Part shown: positions 53,434 to 60,950 of the stretch, in pieces | Layout of the letters: the number at the start of each line of letters is the position of its first letter | How positions within the stretch are numbered: the stretch's first letter is position 1 | DNA from: Paraburkholderia ferrariae NBRC 106233 | GTDB taxonomy: Bacteria > Pseudomonadota > Gammaproteobacteria > Burkholderiales > Burkholderiaceae | DNA: 64,000 nucleotides | Assembly (NCBI RefSeq): GCF_000685035.1 | Contig: NZ_BAYB01000008.1 | Span: 310,001-374,000 of the forward strand | Reading direction: 5' to 3' | Translations under genes and position numbers: made by a program | Notes under the pieces: model-generated | What the model was told of the DNA's origin: nothing | Databases searched by the model: none | What the model saw: the letters and a program-made list of their open reading frames with translations, nothing else

Positions 53434-53907
53434 CTACAGTAAGCCGCGAAGTTGGCTATAACGTTCTACCGCAGAGTTCATGCGGCGTGATGGGCCATAG
53501 ATCTGAAATTGACACTCTCCGGGGAAGTTGAAGAATCTGGGGGCCAGGTCTCTCATTAACTCGTTCAGTAGCCATTCACAGACTTCCGTCTGACGCGCAT
53601 AAAGGTCGTGACGCTGCTTTTCAATGTCATCGGCAGTCCGGTTTGTAGCCAGTGCGGCGTTGACACGCACGTATGTCCAGGCGAATCGGCAAGCTAGCAG
53701 AAGCCCCCACATCAGGACGGGAAGTACGGCCGCACGAAACCAGAACCCGGCCGTGTTCGTTGGCTTGCCAGCAGGCCAGGCGAAAATGGTCAACGACGCA
53801 CCCGCCCCAAGCATGAGGCAAAGCAGAAGTGCCCAGACGAGAATAGACGGGCGCGATACTTCCGGGACCTTGGCTCGCGGCGGAATGCGCACAAAATCAA
53901 CGGGCAT
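53434..53907 (-). pseudogene. Truncated and frameshifted copy of the T6SS membrane protein (TM2'), with possible toxin tail
   Basis: 157 residues. Residues 1-102 match the complete copy, residues 103-169 are deleted, then RQTEVCEWLLNELMRDLAP matches again. A run of six G in the complete copy (49961-49966) is five G here (53539-53543), shifting the frame. DNA identity ends near 53512; beyond it the frame reads QIYGPSRRMNSAVERYSQLR and stops 8 bases before I3. The ERY-QL-LL ending looks like the tail of a lysozyme-type toxin, but this short piece is not proof. Confidence 0.7.
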
Positions 53908-54169
53908 GGAGTTACCGGACCTTTGCGCCGTCAGTCGAGGCTATCAGGACACTGCCGCACTGCGTTGCGTCACCATCTCTCGACAAGGGCGTACCAGCGT
54001 CTTTCATGCTGCTGCTTCCTTCAATAATTTCGTTGTCGCCGTGAATCGGGCAGGACACAAGGATGCCAATCTTCGCTGTCCGCCGCCCCCTCACCTTGAT
54101 ACGGTCGGAGCCTGAAAGAACCTTGCCGCCGTGGCTAGTGCTGTCACCTTCGTATACCAATTTCTTCAT
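53515..54169 (-). repeat. PAAR-TM repeat, copy 2
   Basis: PAAR gene plus truncated membrane-protein gene, near-identical to copies at 50222 and 54837 and ending at the breakpoint near 53512. Confidence 0.85.
53912..54169 (-). CDS. PAAR-domain spike-tip protein, copy 2
   Basis: 85 residues, near-identical to the proteins at 50533 and 55073 (GDSTSHGGKV, CPIHGDNEIIEG, DGDATQCGSVLIAS). Intact, with its own start. Located after candidate immunity gene I2 and before the truncated membrane-protein copy. Confidence 0.88.
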   Translation of the reverse strand: MKKLVYEGDSTSHGGKVLSGSDRIKVRGRRTAKIGILVSCPIHGDNEIIEGSSSMKDAGTPLSRDGDATQCGSVLIASTDGAKVR

Positions 54170-54206
54170 TCGCTAGCACTCTAGTTCACAGTCAATGACC
54201 ATCTTT

Positions 54207-54704
54207 CTAGTTGTCAATATCATTCGCAGGAGGCACAGTGCGAATACCTCGAAATGCGCGAGGACTTATCGCCTGATAGTCACCCGGGTCGCAAGTCAGA
54301 TTTGAAATGGTTTTGCCTGACTTCTTTATATATAGACCAGAAGGGAAGCCGCTGTAAATTACATAATTATATTTTCCAGATTTGAATTTTAAATGCGTGA
54401 ATTTAGCATTCCCCTGGTCAATATCACTAATAGAGAAAGAATTCCTCGGAGCATAAGGGAGATTTGGATACTCTAGCTCGACATGACTTAAGTCGCCAAA
54501 CCGATATTGAACATAACCATTTTCTGGCGAAATATTTCCTGACGCACAAACTGAAGCTATTTTTTTTGCGATATGGCAGCTAAAGTACACCTCCTCGTGT
54601 GCCTTGCATAAGGTAGTCTCCTCGGCCAATGCTGATGAACAGCCAATGCACGCGCAGAGTGCCAAAATGAATCGAATTACTCTAATGAAAAAACAAGAAA
54701 TCAT
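54207..54704 (-). CDS. Exported candidate immunity protein, orphan (I2)
   Basis: 165 residues with a signal peptide (MISCFFIRVIRFILALCACI...SALA) and two-cysteine motif EVYFSCHIAKKIASVC. It aligns along its length with I1 at 55467 (shared IFxC...K-ASxC, LPYA, FxxxxYNYxIY, late NLTC), so it belongs to the same immunity-like family. Its ATG overlaps the stop of a toxin-tail remnant (ATGA). The matching effector is gone, so it is an orphan immunity gene. AT-rich codon use unlike the T6SS core. Confidence 0.65.
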   Translation of the reverse strand: MISCFFIRVIRFILALCACIGCSSALAEETTLCKAHEEVYFSCHIAKKIASVCASGNISPENGYVQYRFGDLSHVELEYPNLPYAPRNSFSISDIDQGNAKFTHLKFKSGKYNYVIYSGFPSGLYIKKSGKTISNLTCDPGDYQAISPRAFRGIRTVPPANDIDN

Positions 54705-54835
54705 TTAAAGTCCCCTCTATTCCAAATCGTCTGGAAATTCTCCACTCTGTCACCGTAACTATCCGTGTGCAAATTCACAACTGCAGTAATCGCGTTCACC
54801 TGTTCCGCAGTTGAACCTTGGTCTGCCAGTTCAGT
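54701..54835 (-). pseudogene. 3' remnant of a GH19-like toxin gene, orphaned from its effector
   Basis: An open frame without its own start ends at 54701 and overlaps the I2 start by ATGA. It reads ADQGSTAEQVNAITAVVNLH, then SYGDRVENFQTIWN and a short end. This aligns with the last helix region of the GH19 tip of the 851-residue effector (VENVTQIVNGGQNGYLDRLARYN). Upstream it meets, out of frame, the truncated membrane-protein copy at about 54836. It is the surviving 3' end of a deleted toxin gene. Confidence 0.65.
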
Positions 54836-55068
54836 ATCCAGGCGAATCGGCAAGCTAGCAGAAGCCCCCACGTCAGGACGGGAAGTACGGCCGCACGAAA
54901 CCAGAACCCGGCCGCGTTCGTTGGCTTACCAGCAGGCCAGACGAAAATGGTCAACGACGCAGCCTCCCCAAGCATGAGGCAAAGCAGAAGTGCCCAGACG
55001 GGAATAGACGAGCGCGATACTTCCGGGACCCTGGCTCGCGGCGGAATACGCACAAAATCAACGGGCAT
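54796..55068 (-). pseudogene. Truncated copy of the T6SS membrane protein (TM1')
   Basis: 90 residues. Residues 1-77 (through the second membrane helix, LLACRFAW) match the complete copy; then the frame diverges into ILNWQTKVQLRNR and stops. DNA identity ends near 54837, where the toxin-tail remnant begins in another frame. It starts 4 bases after the PAAR gene, like the intact copy. Confidence 0.75.
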
Positions 55069-55330
55069 GGAGTTACCGGACCTTTGCGCCGTCAGTCGAG
55101 GCTATCAGGACACTGCCGCACTGCGTTGCGTCGCCATCCCTCGACAAAGGCGTACCAGCGTCTTTCATGCTGCTGCTTCCTTCAACGATCTCGTTGTCGC
55201 CGTGAATCGGGCAGGACACAAGGATGCCAATCTTCGCTGTCCGCCGTCCCCTCACCTTGATACGGTCGGAGCCTGAAAGAACCTTGCCACCGTGGCTAGT
55301 GCTATCACCTTCGTATGCGAGCTTCTTCAT
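54837..55330 (-). repeat. PAAR-TM repeat, copy 1
   Basis: PAAR gene plus the first ~77 codons of the membrane-protein gene; near-identical to the copies at 50222 and 53515, with a distinct breakpoint. Confidence 0.85.
55073..55330 (-). CDS. PAAR-domain spike-tip protein, copy 1
   Basis: 85 residues from the ATG at 55330; a GTG at 55336 could add two. Same family marks as the other two copies, with NEIVEGS in place of NEIIEGS. It is the PAAR gene closest to vgrG and to the complete effector. The gap before it (55337-55466) shows no gene. Confidence 0.88.
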   Translation of the reverse strand: MKKLAYEGDSTSHGGKVLSGSDRIKVRGRRTAKIGILVSCPIHGDNEIVEGSSSMKDAGTPLSRDGDATQCGSVLIASTDGAKVR

Positions 55331-55466
55331 AGACACTTTGCGTTACGTTCGTGTTGATCTCAGTGAGCAACTGAGGGGACCCTCGCTGATTCAGCCAGGT
55401 ACCATTAAGCGGACGTGGACAGTCGCCTCATCCCGAATTAGCCCACGAACTCTTGCATTAGAAATT

Positions 55467-55946
55467 TTATTTTGCGCCAATATTTTTGTAATTTTCACGA
55501 GGGAAATTCTGATACGCATCCCGCCTAATTGACGCATCATTATTGCACATCATATTTGCAATTTTCAGATCATTATGATATATCACGATGCCAGCTGAAA
55601 AAATCGGCCCCTCATCGGTCTTGACAGTTTTATCATAAATATAGTAATTGTAATCATTATTCGAAAATCGAATATGACCCTCTCCACCCCCAGCATACGG
55701 AATGTTGCTAAAGAAGAATAAATTCGATTTACCGGCATCTGATAGCACGAGTCGATATCCTGCTCGACCACCATCCCTATATGTCAGCACATTGTCTTTC
55801 TTTGATCTACAAAGTGACGCCGTGGTTTTTTTTAGTTCGCAATTGAATATTACTGCCTCGTCAGCATTGCACATTCCTTCCGCCCTAATTTTTGCGCCAG
55901 AAAATAAACCGAAAATCAACAATACGATGATTTTATAAGCACGCAC
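55467..55946 (-). CDS. Exported candidate immunity protein of the GH19 effector (I1)
   Basis: 159 residues from the GTG at 55946, which has AGGAG 7 bases upstream and lies 4 bases after the effector stop. It starts VRAYKIIVLLIFGLFSGAKI, a signal peptide, then has VIFNCELKKTTASLCRSKK with paired cysteines. The tight linkage to a peptidoglycan-targeting effector and periplasmic export support immunity. It shares its fold-level pattern with I2. Longer in-frame starts overlap the effector and are less likely. Confidence 0.7.
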   Translation of the reverse strand: MRAYKIIVLLIFGLFSGAKIRAEGMCNADEAVIFNCELKKTTASLCRSKKDNVLTYRDGGRAGYRLVLSDAGKSNLFFFSNIPYAGGGEGHIRFSNNDYNYYIYDKTVKTDEGPIFSAGIVIYHNDLKIANMMCNNDASIRRDAYQNFPRENYKNIGAK

Positions 55947-55950
55947 AGAG

Positions 55951-58506
55951 TTACTCCTGATAAAGTCCGAGCAGGGAGGCAATTCTGTTATAACGGGCCA
56001 ACCGGTCAAGATATCCGTTTTGCCCGCCATTGACGATTTGCGTAACATTTTCCACAGTCCCAGAGTCCGCCGTAGGGTTTAAACTTGTTCTAGACCAAAA
56101 TATAAATGCCGACTCTACGCCATACTCGATGTTTGACAATACGAGATCTGGGTTTCCAACAAAATCTTGCCGATCATCTGGCGACCTGCGATTATGCTCA
56201 TCCTGAAATGCCTGATACCCACTCTTGCCGGTAACTTGGATAAACCCGCGGCCACGATACTTAAATCCATCACCGCTCGGTTCGTCATCGTTTCCGTTGC
56301 GGTTCGCATATACGTAATCGCCAAGATGCTTCGCATTGTGCGCGTAATATGATTCTTGCGTCCACAGTTTGTCCCGCAAACGCCCAAGCGTGCACTCGTC
56401 GTGGTGCTCATCGTATCTTTTTGGCCCACCTCTACACCCAAACGTTTTACGCATTTGTTTGGGCGAGTAATCTAAGCCTTCTTCCGATGAACGAAGATGG
56501 CTTTCATGTGCAGCCTGCGACAAGAAGTGTGCAATCCGCTTCGGAGTGTTTACAGCGTAGACTTTCGCGTATTTATTTATGTATGGCAGAATCTCAGCGT
56601 AATATTCTCGGGAATTATTTGGCTCTGCGGCTACGAGCATCTCGATGGATATTAGCCCGGGGGCATTTTTAAAATTTCCTACCAACGCAACCGGATGGAT
56701 ATGAAAAACGTCCGAACCCGGAAATCCCGACACACCAGCCTTGACCTCATCCCACCACACGAGATTGGCGATGCGCTTCTTTTCCTCTTCGTGCTCCGGT
56801 TTCGGCCCGGTGTGCTGCTCAATCGCACTGATCAGTTCCTGCCACTTCGCCGGGTTGGCCCACTCACTCTCGTGCTTCGGAATCAGGCGCGAGGCCCGGA
56901 AGGCAACCCAGGGGAAACCGGAGTCCTGCGCGCCTTGCCCAATGCTGGAGAGTTCGTCCGCAGCGTACGCCCCGTCGCCCGTCGGGAAAAGCACACCGTA
57001 GATTGCAGCCATGAGCGGGCTAAGTTGGGCCTTGGAGCCCCGGTCGGGTGTCTGCTGCTCGCCTGCCTGATAGGCGACATAGTCCTGCGTGTTCGCAAAG
57101 ATGGTGTGCGCTGGATCGTGGTCCTCGTCGTGACACTCGAAATCCACCCAGCTTTGAGCATGTTCGCGGGTCACCATGCCCCCGGCAAAGCTTTGCTCCC
57201 GCACCCAACCTGAAACCGGATTGCGTTGAATATCCTCGCTGTCGATTTTCCACCAGGTGCGCTTCTGCCCGTCGTTGCCAGGCTGCGTTTCCGTGACCAT
57301 GTGGCTGGCATCGTGCGGTAGCGTGGCAAATCCACAGACCTGGATCACATCGGTCGGATTCGGCTCCTCGACAGGTTGTGCGGGAGGCGGGCCCTGGTAC
57401 AGATGCACGCCGCTGTTCACGCGCAAAATGGTGGGATCCGTTGACACGCCAAGTTGGTTCCACTGATTCTTGTTCCCGGTCGTGTCCTCGATGTGCGCGT
57501 CGACCCAGTTCCGTCCGTCTTCAATAAACTGTTTGATGGTGTCATCACAGAACACCTCAATGTGCACCATCCGGGTGAAGGTTGAATTGCGAAGGGAGTC
57601 GAAACGACCGAGGTAACCGAGCACATCACCCGCGTTGACCTTGACCCGTCTTCCCTCCGGTACGACGTTCACCGAATCGAAGGAGGAATCCGGCACGACG
57701 TTTTTTACGACAGGACCATCGTGCCCGTGCTCCTTGCCCAGGAATATCCATTTCCCGATGGCAACGGCTGGATCTACATACTCACCAACCTTGGGCGCGT
57801 ACAGTGCTCCGGGCGCGTCCGCTATTTGTCCCCAGGATCCCTCGCGTTTCGAGAGACTCACCTGTGTTCCCTGCGGGAGAATCCCGAGCACGGCTCCGTG
57901 AGGTTTGCTTGCGCGGACATTCAGTCCTGTCTGCCCGTCAGGCACCACCTGGCCGTTGGTGCCTGATTTGGGTTTGTCGGAAGCCTCCTGCGTCACTTCT
58001 ACCTTCGCAGCCCAGTACGCCGGCCACGGCAATGCCGGATCACTTTCGTAACCGGCGTAGTCCTGCAGATGCATATACAGGCTGAAAAACGTGAGCGTCG
58101 TGCCACGTGGAAATTCTATCGTGTGCTTCACCAGTGCAAAACCCGTGCTGTACGAGGCGTTGATCTCGGGTTGACCATCGGTGGCCGGGATCTGGTTGAC
58201 CAGATAAGCCCGATTCAGGCGCCACGCGACAACTTCGCCATCAGCAATGCTGCGTACCCCAGCCTTGAGGTCCATTGACTGCCCGGCACCCGCCTCGGTG
58301 ACATGGATGCCGCCGTGCCACATCCCCCCGCTACTTACCGGGAACGAGCCTGACGATTCCTGCTTCAGAAGCCGGTATATCTCGTGCTCGTCTGTAAAAT
58401 CCGCGCCAGCGCTTCCATTGCCCTGCCCTTTCTTGCGAAACGGAAAGGCGAACGTGATCTGTTTCAGGGGAGGTGTGGGCGTGGCCGGAAAGGAACTGTT
58501 TGCCAT
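55951..58506 (-). CDS. T6SS effector: M23-like and SH3b scaffold with GH19 lysozyme-type tip
   Basis: 851 residues. Residues 60-330 look like a lysostaphin-type M23 fold (WHGGIHVTE, SLYMHLQDY, RMVHIEVF), but the zinc ligands are incomplete. Residues 190-245 are SH3b-like (GLNVRASKPHGAVLGILPQG), with a second SH3-like part near 387-437. From residue 612 a GH19 chitinase/lysozyme-type domain begins: KRIAHFLSQAAHESHL with catalytic Glu668, YRGRGFIQVTG at 750-760 and IVNGG near 824. It probably cuts peptidoglycan in the target periplasm. Starts 8 bases after vgrG. The tip is AT-richer than the scaffold. Confidence 0.85.
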   Translation of the reverse strand: MANSSFPATPTPPLKQITFAFPFRKKGQGNGSAGADFTDEHEIYRLLKQESSGSFPVSSGGMWHGGIHVTEAGAGQSMDLKAGVRSIADGEVVAWRLNRAYLVNQIPATDGQPEINASYSTGFALVKHTIEFPRGTTLTFFSLYMHLQDYAGYESDPALPWPAYWAAKVEVTQEASDKPKSGTNGQVVPDGQTGLNVRASKPHGAVLGILPQGTQVSLSKREGSWGQIADAPGALYAPKVGEYVDPAVAIGKWIFLGKEHGHDGPVVKNVVPDSSFDSVNVVPEGRRVKVNAGDVLGYLGRFDSLRNSTFTRMVHIEVFCDDTIKQFIEDGRNWVDAHIEDTTGNKNQWNQLGVSTDPTILRVNSGVHLYQGPPPAQPVEEPNPTDVIQVCGFATLPHDASHMVTETQPGNDGQKRTWWKIDSEDIQRNPVSGWVREQSFAGGMVTREHAQSWVDFECHDEDHDPAHTIFANTQDYVAYQAGEQQTPDRGSKAQLSPLMAAIYGVLFPTGDGAYAADELSSIGQGAQDSGFPWVAFRASRLIPKHESEWANPAKWQELISAIEQHTGPKPEHEEEKKRIANLVWWDEVKAGVSGFPGSDVFHIHPVALVGNFKNAPGLISIEMLVAAEPNNSREYYAEILPYINKYAKVYAVNTPKRIAHFLSQAAHESHLRSSEEGLDYSPKQMRKTFGCRGGPKRYDEHHDECTLGRLRDKLWTQESYYAHNAKHLGDYVYANRNGNDDEPSGDGFKYRGRGFIQVTGKSGYQAFQDEHNRRSPDDRQDFVGNPDLVLSNIEYGVESAFIFWSRTSLNPTADSGTVENVTQIVNGGQNGYLDRLARYNRIASLLGLYQE

Positions 58507-58514
58507 GCGATTTC

Positions 58515-60854
58515 CTATTCAGAAAAACCAAAACCCAGGTTGTCCTTAACATCTTTCAACGGTGTACCGTTCCAGTTCGGAAACGTGAAGTTGCCGCCGG
58601 CCGCGTCGTCGACTTCCAGATTGCCCTTCGCATCGATCTGGCCGCTTGGGCTGGCCAGTTCAATACGCCCATTGGCGACCTTGATATACGCGCCGGACCC
58701 ATCGCCGAGCGTGATGCCTTTTGACGCGGTGATCATGACTTCGCCAGTGGAAGAGCTAACCACTACGTTTTTAAGCGCCATCAGCTCCAACTCGTCGCCC
58801 TGCGCCTGAACCTGTACTTTTCCCTTTGCCGAGAAAATCCGGATTCCAAGTCTCGCCGCAAACAACGATATGGCCTCACCGGCTGCAAAGGTAATGCGCT
58901 TGAGTACCCCCACGTCCAGGCCCTGGCCGGCAGTGACGAATATCTGCTTCTGGGCCGCCAGTTGCATGTGCTGGCCGCTGGCAATACCAACGCCGTCGGG
59001 CGCACTGGCAACGACCACGGACTTCTTGAGCGCGATGAGCCTCTGTTCGATAAGGTCGCGCTGCTGTTCAATTTCGGCAACCCATGCCTTGGCGGCATTG
59101 GCCGAATCATTGAGCGAGCTCAACAACTCTTTGGCTTGCTCGAGCGTCGCGTTTGCATCGTTCATCGCGAGCTGCTGCCCTGAGGCGCCAGGCTGCGCCT
59201 CAGCGGAAACGAGTACGCCCTTCGCCCCCCGAACGGCAACGTGTTCATCCGAGCGCAACTCCGCCCCCCGCCCCCGCTCCTTGCGCTGGTCATCGACCAT
59301 ATGCCCGAGATTGAGCTCACTGGTCTGAAACGGCGTCGTCAGGTGAATATGCTCGACACCTTCCTTATCCTCCATCCGCATCTCATTCTGCGCGGCCGTC
59401 CGAATCAGGTTGCGCGTATGGTTGAGATTGTTGACGAGATCCGGATGCAGGCTGTCATGCATCGCCCCGATGATGATGGGCCGGTTGGGATCGGCCGCCG
59501 TAAATTCCAGCGCCACCTCCGCCGAATCGATCAACGGAAAGTGGTGGCCATAGTTATCGCCGCTATAGGGCTTGGCAAACCGCACAGGCCGGCTAGTCCC
59601 CCCCGGACTCCACTCGTCCAGATCGAACGGCAGCTTGATCACATACCAGCCTTCTTCCGTTAAATAGGCATACTTATAATTTCCGGGCGACGCAATCCGC
59701 GCCGGGAGAACCCCTCTGATCTCCGGTTTCGCAATCGCTGCCATCGACGTGCGCCAGATCCGATCCGAAGGAATTCCCTCGAACGTCACCCGGTACGACT
59801 TGTTGCGGCCGCCGTGCGAGCGGACCGACGTGATGAAGATCCCATGTTTCGCATCCACCGGCGCCGGATCGACCAGCATGACCTCTCCGGCCTCCAGCCA
59901 GAACGGATTGCCCGTGCCGATGAACGTCACCTGCCCCGCGAGGTGGGCCTCGTGCCGCAAGCGGGCAATGCGCTGCCCCTCTTCCGGCGTCTCGTAGTGC
60001 TCGCCCCAGTGATAATCGACGGCATTCGTGGTCTTGTCGCCGCGTGCGGTGTTCTCTTCCACCAGCAGCGACACATCGGCCTGGCGGTGGTTGTAGTCGT
60101 GCAGCCGCACCGATTGCGGCACGCGCAGGGTACGACGTCGCAGCGACTTGATCGCGTCCGTGCCAACGCTTTCGAGCCCCGAATCACGACGATACGGCAC
60201 CGTACGCTGCTTGCGCGCGTACGCATCCAGATCGTCGCCAAACACCATCGCGGCGTAATCTTTCTTCTGCTCCCAGCGAAACCAGATGCCCTCTTCCGCA
60301 CAGATGCGCTGGATAAACGCGAATGTCGTCTCGTGATATTGGGTGATGTACTCGTGCCGCTTGTACTGGCCGCGCAGGTTAAACCTGAAATCGACGCCGG
60401 CCCGATAACCGTAGTGCCGCAGCGTGTCCGTAATGATCTCTACGACCGACTGCTTCTGGAACAGCCGGCTTGTCTTGCCGCGATTGAGGTCCGCCACCGC
60501 GGGCTCGAGCCTCACGCGGTAGCGCGTCTCGTCCGCGGTGGTCTCGAGTTCGTCGAAACTCGTGATGATGCCGTGGACTGTCTGCGCGGGCGGCTTCTTG
60601 CTGAACTGCGCAGCGTTCTCGCCGAACATGCGCTGCAGATGCCCCATGTCAGGATCGATCGGATCGACGATAAACCGGGCAGGACGCCCGAGCACCTGAT
60701 CCATCGGAATACCCGCCGTCGGGCTGGTGAATTCAATCTCGTACTCGTAGAGCTGGCTGAGCTTGTCGCTACCGACAAATTTCACGATCGAGAACGGGGC
60801 CGGTTGCGGCGCCAGTTTCAATGCATAAGCCTGCAATGGCATGAGCCACGACAT
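58515..60854 (-). CDS. vgrG: T6SS spike protein VgrG
   Basis: 779 residues. N-terminal gp27-like part (VKFVGSDKLSQLYEYEIEF, R-FGENAAQF, EYITQYHETTFAFIQRI-AEEGIWF), gp5-like OB-fold with PYSGDNYGHHFPLID, then a C-terminal DUF2345-like beta-helix extension (IASGQHMQLAAQKQIFVTAG) and a short unique end. The start at 60854 has GGGGAGAAG 8 bases upstream. A following effector gene begins 8 bases after its stop, the usual VgrG-cargo layout. Confidence 0.94.
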   Translation of the reverse strand: MSWLMPLQAYALKLAPQPAPFSIVKFVGSDKLSQLYEYEIEFTSPTAGIPMDQVLGRPARFIVDPIDPDMGHLQRMFGENAAQFSKKPPAQTVHGIITSFDELETTADETRYRVRLEPAVADLNRGKTSRLFQKQSVVEIITDTLRHYGYRAGVDFRFNLRGQYKRHEYITQYHETTFAFIQRICAEEGIWFRWEQKKDYAAMVFGDDLDAYARKQRTVPYRRDSGLESVGTDAIKSLRRRTLRVPQSVRLHDYNHRQADVSLLVEENTARGDKTTNAVDYHWGEHYETPEEGQRIARLRHEAHLAGQVTFIGTGNPFWLEAGEVMLVDPAPVDAKHGIFITSVRSHGGRNKSYRVTFEGIPSDRIWRTSMAAIAKPEIRGVLPARIASPGNYKYAYLTEEGWYVIKLPFDLDEWSPGGTSRPVRFAKPYSGDNYGHHFPLIDSAEVALEFTAADPNRPIIIGAMHDSLHPDLVNNLNHTRNLIRTAAQNEMRMEDKEGVEHIHLTTPFQTSELNLGHMVDDQRKERGRGAELRSDEHVAVRGAKGVLVSAEAQPGASGQQLAMNDANATLEQAKELLSSLNDSANAAKAWVAEIEQQRDLIEQRLIALKKSVVVASAPDGVGIASGQHMQLAAQKQIFVTAGQGLDVGVLKRITFAAGEAISLFAARLGIRIFSAKGKVQVQAQGDELELMALKNVVVSSSTGEVMITASKGITLGDGSGAYIKVANGRIELASPSGQIDAKGNLEVDDAAGGNFTFPNWNGTPLKDVKDNLGFGFSE

Positions 60855-60950
60855 CGGACTTCTCCCCGGATACGCAAAACGCAGAAGCACCACCGGGGCG
60901 CCCACAGGCGCCCCGGCGCTTGCACAGCACACGTCAGATCAGCCGCGCGA

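Noticed and set aside
54796..55276. Plus-strand open frames of about 150 codons antisense to the PAAR and membrane-protein copies (also at 50245 and 53624)
   Set aside because: They recur only because the minus-strand genes are duplicated; they lack start signals and recognisable domains.
49287..58506. Insertion sequence or integron as the cause of the repeated PAAR-TM units
   Set aside because: No transposase, integrase, terminal inverted repeats or attachment-like repeats are visible; breakpoints fall inside coding sequence, which fits homologous or illegitimate recombination.
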